A stretch of 64,000 bases of DNA from Niveispirillum sp943370215 (lineage in GTDB: Bacteria > Pseudomonadota > Alphaproteobacteria > Azospirillales > Azospirillaceae). The position numbers and the translations under genes were made by a program. Shown piece by piece: positions 36,181 through 43,739 of this stretch. The stretch is taken from NCBI GenBank assembly GCA_943370215.1, contig CALRQC020000003.1:1-64000 (forward strand). Reading direction: 5' to 3'. Below the pieces are notes generated by a model, which had not been told where the DNA came from, did not search any database, and saw only the letters and a list, made by a program, of their open reading frames with translations. Each line of letters starts with the position of its first letter. The first letter of the stretch is position 1.

Positions 36181-36329
36181 TTATATAAGTTCCCTCAGGC
36201 GCCGGGCGCCGCCTCCGGCGGCTTGGCTCACGCGGCACGTGCCGCGCGGCGGCGGTCGCCGCCGTACACAAGGGCGCATGGGAATGCCCCCTTGTGTTAT
36301 GGGGGGGCTTGGCCCGTGAGCAGATCACG
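36181..36329. other. GC-rich hairpin cluster upstream of the response regulator
   Basis: Several palindromes in a row: GCGGCACGTGCCGC, GGCGGCGGTCGCCGCC and a 9-bp stem ACACAAGGG / CCCTTGTGT (36266-36274 and 36289-36297). No gene is recognised. Confidence 0.4.
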
Positions 36330-36358
36330 TTGGCGTCATGCGACAGAGAGGCTAGACT
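36330..36358 (+). promoter_or_regulatory. Sigma70-type promoter for the two-component operon, probably leaderless
   Basis: TTGGCG (36330-36335), a 17-bp spacer and TAGACT (36353-36358). The start codon lies nine bases beyond the -10, and no ribosome site exists in GGTCCGATC before it, so the transcript would begin at or within a few bases of the ATG. Confidence 0.5.
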
Positions 36359-36367
36359 GGTCCGATC

Positions 36368-37054
36368 ATGAAGATCCTTGTCATCGAAGACGACCGCGCC
36401 ACCGCCGATTACCTGACCAAGGGCCTGAAAGAGGCCGGGCATGTGGTCGATCATGCCGATAATGGCCGTGACGGGCTGTTCCTGGCCGCCTCAGAACCCT
36501 ATGACGCGCTGGTGGTGGACCGGATGCTGCCCGGCCGCGACGGGCTGTCCCTGCTGGAGGTGCTGCGCGCCACCGGCAATGAGACCCCGGCCCTGGTGCT
36601 GTCGGCGCTGGGCTCCGTCGATGACCGGGTGAAAGGCTTGCGCGCCGGGGCCGATGATTACCTGACCAAGCCCTTCGCCTTTGCCGAACTGCTGGCCAGG
36701 CTGGAGGTGATGCAGCGCCGCACCAAGGGGGCCGGCAGCGGCGGCCCCGTCACCAAATTGCAGATCGCCGATCTGGAGATGGATTTGCTGGCCCGCACGG
36801 TAAAGCGCGCGGGCAAACCGGTGGACCTGTTGCCGCGCGAATTCCAGTTGCTGGAATATCTCTTGCGCAATGCCGGCAATGTGGTCACACGCACCATGCT
36901 GCTGGAAAATGTCTGGGATTATCATTTTGACCCGCAGACCAATGTGATCGATGTGCATATCGCCCGGCTGCGCCAGAAGATCGACAAGGATCATGAAGTG
37001 CCGCTGATCCATACCGTCCGTGGTGCGGGATATTCGCTGCGTGAGCCGGTTTAG
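36368..37054 (+). CDS. OmpR-family response regulator
   Basis: A 228-aa regulator. The receiver domain has acidic pair EDD (7-9), phosphoacceptor Asp51 (VVDRML) and Lys101 (YLTKPF). The C-terminal winged helix (residues ~130-225) ends VRGAGYSLREPV. Closest in style to the CusR/CopR/TctD group. The histidine kinase overlaps its 3' end by 14 bp. The targets may include degP and its own promoter through the CTGTCA boxes upstream; this is inference. Confidence 0.93.
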   Translation: MKILVIEDDRATADYLTKGLKEAGHVVDHADNGRDGLFLAASEPYDALVVDRMLPGRDGLSLLEVLRATGNETPALVLSALGSVDDRVKGLRAGADDYLTKPFAFAELLARLEVMQRRTKGAGSGGPVTKLQIADLEMDLLARTVKRAGKPVDLLPREFQLLEYLLRNAGNVVTRTMLLENVWDYHFDPQTNVIDVHIARLRQKIDKDHEVPLIHTVRGAGYSLREPV

Positions 37055-38423
37055 CTTTCTGCGCACCACCACCTTCCGACTGGCAGCCTTTCATATGGGG
37101 CTGTTCATCCTGTCGGTGGTGGTGGTGCTGGCCGTGGTCTATTGGTTCACGGCCGGCTTCATCAACCGCCACACGGAAGAAACCGTGCTGCGGGAAGTGC
37201 AGGAACTGTCCAACGCGATGAATGATCGCGGGCGGATCGGCCTGCTACGGCTGATTTCGGAGCGGGCAGGGGACCACCGCACCGACATGATCTATGCCGT
37301 CGCCAGCCCGACGGGGGAGATCATCGCCGGCAATCTGGCCAATTGGCCGCTGCCCAATACGGCCGCCGGCTGGATCGAATTCGACATCAAGAATCGGGGG
37401 GAGCCGGGGCGCAAACGCTCTGCCGTTGCCATCATCCTGCCGGTGCATGATCTGGGCTGGCTGCTGGTCGGGCATGACATGACCGACCGTTACCTGCTGC
37501 GCGGCCAGATTCTGCTGGGCATGATCTGGGCCGTCTCGCTGGCGCTGGTCATCGGCGTCATCGGTGCTGTCTATATGAGCCGGCGGGTGGCAGAGCGGGT
37601 GGAGAAGATCAACCGCACCATCGACCGCATCACCGCCGGTTCCTTCGCCGACCGGCTGGAGGTGACCGGATCGGGCGATGAGATCGACCGGCTGGTCACC
37701 AAGCTGAACCGCATGTTGGATGAGATTGCGCGGCTGATGCTGGGGATGCGGCAGGTGACCGACAATGTGGCGCATGATCTGCGCACCCCCTTGTCCCGCC
37801 TGCGCGCCCGGCTGGAACTGGCGCAACTGGAACCCGACCTGCCGGATGCCCAGGCCGCCACGCTGGAACAGGCAATTGCGGAGATCGACCGGCTGCTGGG
37901 CGTGTTCAACGCCATCCTGACCATCGCGGCGGCGGAAACCGGCCGGGCGCGGGCGGATTTCGAGCCGGTGGACCTGTCCGCCCTGGTGGCGGAGGTGGCG
38001 GAGCTTTATGAGCCGCTGGCGGAGGAAAAGGGCCTGACCCTGGAACTGGCCAATGCCGATCCGGTCAGTGTCAGCGGCAGCCGGCAATTGCTGGCCCAAC
38101 TGGCCAGCAATCTGGTGGAAAATGCCGTGAAGTACGCCAGCCCCGGCGGGCATGTGCAGGTGGCGGCCGGCCATGATCTGGCCAGCGGGCGGCCGCTGTT
38201 GAGCGTGGCCGATGATGGTCCGGGCATCCCCGCTGACCAGCGGGACAAGGTGCTGGAACGCTTTGTCCGGCTGGAGGCGCATCGCGGCACGCCGGGCCAT
38301 GGGCTGGGCCTGTCCCTGGTGGCGGCTGTTGCGCGGTTGCATGATGCCGACCTGCTGCTGGACGATCACCGCCCCGGCATGGAGCACCCCGGCCTGCGCG
38401 TCAGCCTCCGCTTTCCGGGGTGA
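37041..38423 (+). CDS. Sensor histidine kinase (HAMP, HisKA, HATPase_c)
   Basis: A 460-aa membrane kinase started at GTG inside the response-regulator gene. Two membrane helices (~17-37 and ~155-178) flank a ~115-residue periplasmic sensor. A HAMP segment follows, then the H-box NVAHDLRTPLSRLR with phospho-His245, an N-box (LVENAVKYASPGGH), DDGPGIP and GHGLGLSLV. It should phosphorylate the adjacent regulator. The signal sensed is unknown. Confidence 0.92.
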   Translation: MSRFSFLRTTTFRLAAFHMGLFILSVVVVLAVVYWFTAGFINRHTEETVLREVQELSNAMNDRGRIGLLRLISERAGDHRTDMIYAVASPTGEIIAGNLANWPLPNTAAGWIEFDIKNRGEPGRKRSAVAIILPVHDLGWLLVGHDMTDRYLLRGQILLGMIWAVSLALVIGVIGAVYMSRRVAERVEKINRTIDRITAGSFADRLEVTGSGDEIDRLVTKLNRMLDEIARLMLGMRQVTDNVAHDLRTPLSRLRARLELAQLEPDLPDAQAATLEQAIAEIDRLLGVFNAILTIAAAETGRARADFEPVDLSALVAEVAELYEPLAEEKGLTLELANADPVSVSGSRQLLAQLASNLVENAVKYASPGGHVQVAAGHDLASGRPLLSVADDGPGIPADQRDKVLERFVRLEAHRGTPGHGLGLSLVAAVARLHDADLLLDDHRPGMEHPGLRVSLRFPG

Positions 38424-38499
38424 CAGAAGAGAGCAGGGTATTTCCCCCATAACGGGAAACCCAGTTGGCTTTCTCTTTTATGTCATGCAGAAATGAAAA

Positions 38500-38526
38500 C
38501 GGCGGACCGGAATGGCCGGTCCGCCG
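38500..38526 (+). other. 5' hairpin of cassette copy 1
   Basis: Perfect 11-bp stem CGGCGGACCGG / CCGGTCCGCCG with loop AATGG, ending five bases before the GGAGG ribosome site. It could gate translation or mark a transcript end. Confidence 0.75.
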
Positions 38527-38543
38527 TACTCGGAGGTGACGAC

Positions 38544-38633
38544 ATGAGCAAAATGTCGTGGCTCCTGGTGCTCCGTATCCCCGTCTGGCGGCGGCGTGTG
38601 TTGCACGTCGTCATCAGCGTGGGTCGGGCCTAG
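38544..38633 (+). CDS. 29-aa peptide, cassette copy 1
   Basis: Begins MSKMSWLLVLRIPVW and ends HVVISVGRA. GGAGG lies seven bases before the ATG, which is ideal. The peptide is hydrophobic with an Arg-Arg-Arg cluster at 16-18 and two tryptophans, so it could sit on or in the membrane. The copy 2 peptide is identical. Not recognised; possibilities are a type I toxin-like peptide or a small regulator of the preceding two-component system. Confidence 0.65.
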   Translation: MSKMSWLLVLRIPVWRRRVLHVVISVGRA

Positions 38634-38638
38634 GAGTG

Positions 38639-38669
38639 GGTGGGACGGTATTACGAGTACCGTCCCACC
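38639..38669 (+). other. 3' hairpin of cassette copy 1
   Basis: 12-bp perfect stem GGTGGGACGGTA / TACCGTCCCACC with a 7-nt loop, starting six bases after the stop codon. It co-varies with the hairpin of copy 2. Confidence 0.75.
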
Positions 38670-38787
38670 TACTTCCGACGATAACCGAATCGGCGGCTTG
38701 AGTCCACAGTCAGCCAGTTCCACCCAGCACTCCCCTTCAACGGGAAACCCTGTTGGCTTTCTCTTTTATGTCATGCAGAAATGAAAA

Positions 38788-38815
38788 CGGCGGACCGGAA
38801 TAGGCCGGTCCGCCG
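38788..38815 (+). other. 5' hairpin of cassette copy 2
   Basis: The same 11-bp stem as copy 1 (CGGCGGACCGG / CCGGTCCGCCG). Only the loop differs, by one inserted base, so the stem itself is unchanged between copies. Confidence 0.75.
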
Positions 38816-38832
38816 TACTCGGAGGTGACGAC

Positions 38833-38922
38833 ATGAGCAAAATGTCGTGGCTCCTGGTGCTCCGTATCCCCGTCTGGCGGCGGCGTGTGTTGCACGTCGT
38901 CATCAGCGTGGGGCGGGCCTAG
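38833..38922 (+). CDS. 29-aa peptide, cassette copy 2
   Basis: Same 29-residue product as at 38544-38633. The only nucleotide change in the frame is synonymous (GGT to GGG in codon 27). GGAGG is again seven bases before the ATG. Confidence 0.65.
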   Translation: MSKMSWLLVLRIPVWRRRVLHVVISVGRA

Positions 38923-38927
38923 GAGTG

Positions 38928-38958
38928 GGTGGAATGGTATCGCAAGTACCGTTCCACC
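38928..38958 (+). other. 3' hairpin of cassette copy 2, with compensatory changes
   Basis: Stem GGTGGAATGGTA / TACCGTTCCACC. Relative to copy 1, one G-C pair became A-T by changes on both sides and one C-G became a T-G wobble. All 12 pairs are kept, which indicates selection on RNA structure. Confidence 0.75.
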
Positions 38959-39014
38959 TGCCTCCGACTATAACCGAATCGGCCGATTGAGTCCACAGCC
39001 GGTCCGTCACCGGA

Positions 39015-39968
39015 TCAGCTCAGGCCCTTCTGGCCCATATCCAGGAATTTCTGGCGGCGGTTATGGCGCAGCGTGCCGCCATCCACCCCGCGCAGCCCTT
39101 CCAGCGCGTCTTCAATGGCATTGCCCAGCGCGTGGATGGTTTCTTCCCGGCGGCGATGGGCACCGCCGATGGGTTCCTGCACCACGCGGTCAATGACGGC
39201 CAGATCCTTCAGATCCTGTGCCGTCAGGCGCAGGGCCTGGGCGGCGTCGGCGGCATTGGCGGCGGACCGCCAGAGGATACCGGCGCAGCCCTCGGGCGAG
39301 ATCACCGAATAGATCGAATGTTCCAGCATCAGCACGCGGTCGGCGGCGGCAATGGCGATGGCCCCGCCGGACCCGCCCTCACCGATGATGGTGGAAACCA
39401 TCGGCACCTTCAGGCGCAGACAGGTTTCAATCGATTTGGCGATGGCTTCCGCCTGGCCGCGCTCTTCCGCCGAAACGCCGGGGAAGGCGCCGGCCGTATC
39501 AACCAGGGAGATTACCGGCAGATGGAACCGGTCGGCCATCTGCATCAGGCGCTGGGCCTTGCGATACCCTTCGGGCTTGGCCATGCCGAAATTGTGCCGC
39601 ACGCGGCTTTCGGTGTCGTTGCCCTTTTCCTGGCCGATGACGACCACGGAACGGCCCCGGAAACGGCCCAGTCCGCCGACAATGGCGCGATCTTCGCCGA
39701 ACAGCCGGTCACCGGCCAGGGGCGTGAAATCGCTGATCAGCGCGTTGATATAATCCAGGCAATGCGGCCGGTTCGGGTGGCGGGCCACCTGCACCTTCTG
39801 CGCCGGGGTCAGCTTGGCGTAGGTGGAGCGCAGCAGCTTGTCCACCTTGTCCTGCAGCTTCTTGACCTCGTCGGCGATGTTCAGGTCGCCGCCATCGGCC
39901 AGATGGCGCAGTTCCTCGATCTTGGATTCCAGTTCCGCGATCGGCTTTTCAAATTCAAGGAAGTGCAT
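39015..39968 (-). CDS. accA: Acetyl-CoA carboxylase carboxyltransferase subunit alpha
   Basis: A 317-aa subunit that, with AccD, transfers carboxyl from biotin to acetyl-CoA to make malonyl-CoA, the first step of fatty acid synthesis. It starts MHFLEFEKPIAELE, the typical AccA N-terminus, and contains YRKAQRLMQMADRFHLPVI and GEGGSGGAIAI. The longer upstream reading is not family-like. Confidence 0.96.
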   Translation of the reverse strand: MHFLEFEKPIAELESKIEELRHLADGGDLNIADEVKKLQDKVDKLLRSTYAKLTPAQKVQVARHPNRPHCLDYINALISDFTPLAGDRLFGEDRAIVGGLGRFRGRSVVVIGQEKGNDTESRVRHNFGMAKPEGYRKAQRLMQMADRFHLPVISLVDTAGAFPGVSAEERGQAEAIAKSIETCLRLKVPMVSTIIGEGGSGGAIAIAAADRVLMLEHSIYSVISPEGCAGILWRSAANAADAAQALRLTAQDLKDLAVIDRVVQEPIGGAHRRREETIHALGNAIEDALEGLRGVDGGTLRHNRRQKFLDMGQKGLS

Positions 39969-40123
39969 CGGGGTGATGGATTCTGCCCTTTGACGAAGTC
40001 GGCTGCTTAACACAGCTATCGGCGGGGGGCCACCCTGTTCATGCGCAGGGCTGTGGTGTAACGCCAAAGAGACGGGAAAAATGGCACCCTGGCGGCAAAC
40101 CATGCCGCCAGGGTGCCTTGTTG

Positions 40124-40798
40124 TCAGGCCGCGAACAGGCTTTCCGCCACGTCGAATTCGGCTTCCGTCTTGCTCTTGATTTCCTCCAGCGTCACGCCGG
40201 GGGCCAGTTCGATCAGGGTCGGCTTGCCATGGCCATGCTTGTCGATACTGAACACGCCCAGGTCGGTCACCACCAGATCAACCACGCGTGTGCCGGTCAG
40301 CGGCAGGTTGCATTCCTTCAGCAGCTTGGGTTCCAAAGCGCCCGTCTTCTTGTCGACGGCGCAATGTTCCATCACCACCACCACCTTCTTGACGCCAGCC
40401 ACCAGATCCATGGCGCCACCCATGCCCTTGACCATCTTGCCGGGGATCATCCAGTTGGCCAGATCGCCATTGGCGGCCACCTGCATGGCACCCAGCACCG
40501 ACAGGTCGATATGGCCGCCACGGATCATGGCGAAGCTGTCGGCACTGCTGAAATAACTGCTATAGGGCAGTTCGGTGATGGTCTGCTTGCCGGCATTGAT
40601 CAGGTCGGCATCCTCCTCCCCCTCAAACGGGAAGGGGCCCATGCCCAACATGCCATTTTCCGACTGCAGGGTGACATGCATCCCGGCGGGGATATAGTTT
40701 GCCACCAGGGTCGGGATACCGATGCCCAGATTGACATAAAAACCGTCGCGCAGTTCCTTCGCAGCGCGGGCGGCCATTTCATCGCGGGTCCAAGCCAT
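40124..40798 (-). CDS. scoB: 3-oxoacid CoA-transferase subunit B
   Basis: A 224-aa subunit with MTWTRDEM-like start MAWTRDEMAARAAKEL, LGIGIPTLVANY and the catalytic glutamate in SENGMLGMGP. With ScoA it moves CoA from succinyl-CoA to acetoacetate, connecting ketone body/PHB breakdown to the TCA cycle. The downstream part of a two-gene operon, 20 bp after scoA. Confidence 0.94.
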   Translation of the reverse strand: MAWTRDEMAARAAKELRDGFYVNLGIGIPTLVANYIPAGMHVTLQSENGMLGMGPFPFEGEEDADLINAGKQTITELPYSSYFSSADSFAMIRGGHIDLSVLGAMQVAANGDLANWMIPGKMVKGMGGAMDLVAGVKKVVVVMEHCAVDKKTGALEPKLLKECNLPLTGTRVVDLVVTDLGVFSIDKHGHGKPTLIELAPGVTLEEIKSKTEAEFDVAESLFAA

Positions 40799-40818
40799 GG
40801 TCCGTTTCTCCCTTGCCC

Positions 40819-41520
40819 TTAATCGCGCTTGCGGGTGGTGCGCTGTTCGATGCGCTTCTCGTGGCTGCCCTCGATGATGCGCTGCACGAAAATGCCCGGC
40901 GTATGCACATGGTCCGGGTCGATGGTGCCGACATTGACCAACTGCTCCACCTCCGCCACGGTGATCTTGCCGGCCATGGCCATCATCGGGTTGAAGTTGC
41001 GCGCCGTTTTCCGATAGATCAGGTTGCCTTCCGTGTCGCCCTTCCAGGCCTTCACGATGGCCAGATCGGCGCGCAGCCAGCTTTCCATCACATAGGTTTC
41101 GCCATCGAACTGGCGCAGTTCCTTGCCTTCCGCCACCAGGGTGCCCACACCCGTCTTGGTGAAGAAGGCGGGGATGCCAGCCCCGCCGGCGCGGATGCGT
41201 TCGGCCAGCGTGCCTTGCGGATTGAATTCCAGCTCCAGCTCACCCGACAGATATTGCTGCGCGAACAGCTTGTTCTCCCCCACATAGGAGGAGACCATCT
41301 TGGCGACCTGCTTGGTTTCCAGCAACTGGCCCAGGCCGAAGCCATCGACGCCGGCATTGTTGGAAATCACCGTCAAGCCCTTCACGCCCGACAGTTTGAT
41401 GGCGGCGATCAGGTTTTCGGGAATGCCGCACAGGCCGAAGCCCCCGGCCATGATGGTCATGTCGTCGCGCAATACGCCCGCCAAGGCGGCGACGGCATCA
41501 GGATAGACCTTCTTGCTCAT
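40819..41520 (-). CDS. scoA: 3-oxoacid CoA-transferase subunit A
   Basis: A 233-aa subunit. The start MSKKVYPDAVAALAGVL at 41520 is the family N-terminus. MAGGFGLCGIPENLI is the glycine-rich CoA-transferase signature and the GVDGFGLGQLL segment is conserved. Partner of the adjacent subunit B. An upstream ATG would add 26 non-homologous residues. Confidence 0.94.
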   Translation of the reverse strand: MSKKVYPDAVAALAGVLRDDMTIMAGGFGLCGIPENLIAAIKLSGVKGLTVISNNAGVDGFGLGQLLETKQVAKMVSSYVGENKLFAQQYLSGELELEFNPQGTLAERIRAGGAGIPAFFTKTGVGTLVAEGKELRQFDGETYVMESWLRADLAIVKAWKGDTEGNLIYRKTARNFNPMMAMAGKITVAEVEQLVNVGTIDPDHVHTPGIFVQRIIEGSHEKRIEQRTTRKRD

Positions 41521-41741
41521 CGGATCTCCTGTCGGCCTCCCTATCGTTGGCCCGGTCAATTCATCGGGTTGCGGCTGCGCGGGCATTCTACCACCCACCT
41601 GCCATGGATGGGGATATGCTCAGGTCCGCACCCTGTCAATCTGACACAGTGCTAACAATTCATCCATTGATGAATTTGCTGTGGATAACTTGTCATGCGG
41701 TGGATTTCTGCCGTCTGATGGTGTCTTGGATTGGCGTTCGT

Positions 41742-42005
41742 TCAGCGAGGGCCGTATCTCTGCCATCGCCGATATTGTGCCAGCAGTGCGTCCACCAACT
41801 TTGCGACCCGCACGCTGTCGTCGATATCGCGGCTGCGGTGCTTGATATCCAGCAGGCCGAGAAGAACCATTCTGGCATGTTCGGCAGGTGTCGGCCCATC
41901 CGAATGGGACCATTCCCCCGTGTAGCAAACCCTTAGAAAATCGTGGATATCGTCGGCTGATGCCATTGACGCAATGAGCGCGTCAGCATCCATTCCCTGA
42001 TGCAT
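41742..42005 (-). CDS. Hypothetical protein, 87 aa
   Basis: A short, mostly helical, charged protein (for example HARMVLLGLLDIKHRSRD and VAKLVDALLAQYRRW). No known domain, signal peptide or membrane helix. The reading has plausible coding composition but no clear ribosome site, and the start may be the internal ATG four codons in. It may be a real orphan gene or chance. Confidence 0.4.
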   Translation of the reverse strand: MHQGMDADALIASMASADDIHDFLRVCYTGEWSHSDGPTPAEHARMVLLGLLDIKHRSRDIDDSVRVAKLVDALLAQYRRWQRYGPR

Positions 42006-42408
42006 GTCGGAAACCCCGTGTCAGCGCAAGCCGACGCCGGCCTGGCGTCGGGCGGTTGAACACGCGCACACGAGGCAGCGCGCCCCGACGGTTTCCCCGA
42101 GGGTGTTGTATGCCGTCAGGCCGCCCGACATAGCGGGAGCCTCGTGTGAACGCGTACTGCGTACTGGCCGTCAGTGTTCAAGCCTTCGGTCAGCGGTCGG
42201 ATTATCGCAGGAGTGGACTGGAGAGTCACCGGCGAATCAATGTCGCTCCGGGCAGCCGCAGCGCCATGTCGAAAGTATACGTATCGTCAATATCCATGCT
42301 CATGTTGGCGCCATGGCCTGGACACAACCCGCCCCACCCTGTCCGGTGGGTGGACAGGGTGGGGGGCTTGGCGTTACAGCAGCGTTTTAAGCCTTGGTGC
42401 CCTTGAAA
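42006..42408. other. Intergenic region with a strong hairpin before marC
   Basis: About 400 bp without a convincing gene. A perfect 13-bp stem CCCCACCCTGTCC / GGACAGGGTGGGG (42332-42344 and 42352-42364, loop GGTGGGT) lies 45 bp before marC. It has no U-tract on either strand, so it may be a leader structure rather than a terminator. Confidence 0.5.
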
Positions 42409-43041
42409 ATGTCGTCCGACTTCCTGCTTTCCACCTTTATCGCCTTCTTTGTCACCATCGACCCGATCGGGTTGGGGCCGATGTTTGCCGGCCTGTCGGC
42501 GGGCATGGATGCCCGGCTGCGCCGGCGCACGGCCATCAAGGGCGTGACCATCGGCACCATCCTGCTGTTCGGTTTCGCCTTTGTCGGCGATCTGCTGTTG
42601 AAGTCGCTGGGTATCAGCACCGCGGCCTTCCGTATTGCTGGCGGTATTCTGCTGTTGCTGGTGGCCATTGAAATGGTGTTCGCCCGCGAAAGCGGCCTGC
42701 GCACCGCCACGGAAGATGAAAAGCAGGAGGCGCGGCACCGCGCCGATATCTCGGTCTTTCCGCTGGCCATCCCGCTGATTGCCGGGCCGGGGGCCATGAC
42801 CTCCACCGTGCTGCTGATGGGTCGCGCCCAGGGTGACCCGCTGATGCAGGTGGCGGTGCTGGGGGTGCTAGCGCTGGTGCTGCTCTCCACCCTGGTCTGC
42901 CTGCTGTTCGCGGGCGAGGTGTCCAAGCTGCTGGGCGTCACCGGCATCAATGTGATCAACCGGGTGCTGGGTATCCTGCTGACGGCGCTGGCCTGTCAGT
43001 TCGTCATCGATGGGATTATTGAGAGCGGGATTATGCGGTGA
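42409..43041 (+). CDS. MarC family (UPF0056) membrane protein
   Basis: A 210-aa inner-membrane protein with six predicted helices. FFVTIDPIGLGPMFAGL near the N-terminus and IPLIAGPGAMTSTVLLM in the middle are the two family repeats, each with a conserved proline-containing motif. A role in drug resistance has been withdrawn for E. coli MarC; function is unknown. No recognised Shine-Dalgarno directly before ATG 42409, but it is the start that fits family N-termini. Confidence 0.9.
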   Translation: MSSDFLLSTFIAFFVTIDPIGLGPMFAGLSAGMDARLRRRTAIKGVTIGTILLFGFAFVGDLLLKSLGISTAAFRIAGGILLLLVAIEMVFARESGLRTATEDEKQEARHRADISVFPLAIPLIAGPGAMTSTVLLMGRAQGDPLMQVAVLGVLALVLLSTLVCLLFAGEVSKLLGVTGINVINRVLGILLTALACQFVIDGIIESGIMR

Positions 43042-43091
43042 GGGGTGTCTGGAAGATTGCTCTTCTTTTTCAGAACCTTACCATTCCATTT

Positions 43092-43166
43092 CCGTCATTC
43101 CCGCGAAGGCGGGAATCCATACGACAGTGCGGATTTTGGATTCCCGCCTTCGCGGGAATGACGGTT
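43092..43166. repeat. Palindromic intergenic repeat, family B, copy 2 (core inverted)
   Basis: Same arms as the copy at 33486-33562. The core ATACGACAGTGCGGATTTT is the reverse complement of that copy's core with one difference, so the element is flipped. It lies between convergent marC and panD. Confidence 0.92.
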
Positions 43167-43236
43167 AAAGGGCTGGAAAAGCCGTATGGTTTCAGCGCAA
43201 CCCTGAGGGGGGCGGGCACCCGCCCCCCAACCCCGA

Positions 43237-43695
43237 TCAATTCTTGATCGGCACCTGGAGTTCCACCGCCGCATCGCGGCCATCGGTGATGTCCAGGGTG
43301 CGGAAGTCGAAATCGCGCTCCGGGCCCTTGAACACATCATATTCCAGCACTCGGTCGACGCTGTTATCGGCATGGAAGGTCAGCACCTTGGGCTTGATGC
43401 TGTAAAGCTGATCCGGGGTGATGCTGGCGGAAGCGGCGATGATCACCTCATCCCCCTTCTGGCAGGTGCGGGCGGCAGCGCCGTTCAGCACGCAGGCCTT
43501 GGAGCCCGGTTCGCCAAAAATCACGTAGGTGGAGATGCGGGCACCGCTGCTCTTGTTCCAGATCTCCACGAATTCCAGCGGATAGATGCCGGCCAGCGCA
43601 CACTGCTCCGGGTCCAGCGTGATGGAGCCGTGATAGTTGAGATCGGCGCCGGTGACGCGGATACCGTGGAACTTGGCACGGACAATCTTGATCAT
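43237..43695 (-). CDS. panD: Aspartate 1-decarboxylase
   Basis: A 152-aa pyruvoyl enzyme making beta-alanine for pantothenate. The self-cleavage motif is present as NYHGSITLD with the scissile bond at Gly23-Ser24. FVEIWNKSSGARISTYVIFGE and GAAARTCQKGDEVIIAAS match the family. It carries about 25 residues more at the C-terminus than the usual ~126-aa enzyme. The start is taken at MIKIVRAKFHG, the family N-terminus, rather than four codons earlier. Confidence 0.9.
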   Translation of the reverse strand: MIKIVRAKFHGIRVTGADLNYHGSITLDPEQCALAGIYPLEFVEIWNKSSGARISTYVIFGEPGSKACVLNGAAARTCQKGDEVIIAASASITPDQLYSIKPKVLTFHADNSVDRVLEYDVFKGPERDFDFRTLDITDGRDAAVELQVPIKN

Positions 43696-43739
43696 GGTGG
43701 CGGTCATTCCCTGGAATGTTCTGCGGGGCTTTCTGGTGC

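Larger units (their letters stand above)
38451..38710 (+). repeat. Tandem structured cassette, copy 1
   Basis: First unit of a ~288-bp tandem duplication. Order of parts: conserved leader (GGGAAACCC, then TTGGCTTTCTCTTTTATGTC), hairpin 38500-38526, GGAGG site, 29-codon reading frame, and hairpin 38639-38669, then a conserved tail ending GAGTCCACAG. Identity to copy 2 is near complete in the leader and frame and lower in the 3' hairpin, where changes preserve pairing. Confidence 0.93.
38739..38999 (+). repeat. Tandem structured cassette, copy 2
   Basis: Second unit with the same parts in the same order: leader, hairpin 38788-38815 (loop AATAGG, one base longer), GGAGG site, identical 29-codon peptide, hairpin 38928-38958, and tail ending GAGTCCACAG. 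It ends about 15 bp before the convergent accA stop. Confidence 0.93.

Noticed and set aside
38451..38999. Tandem repeats as a CRISPR-like or satellite array
   Set aside because: Only two long units, no spacer pattern; the units contain a translated frame and hairpins.
41628..41741. Possible small frame between scoA and the hypothetical gene
   Set aside because: No ribosome site and no coding character.
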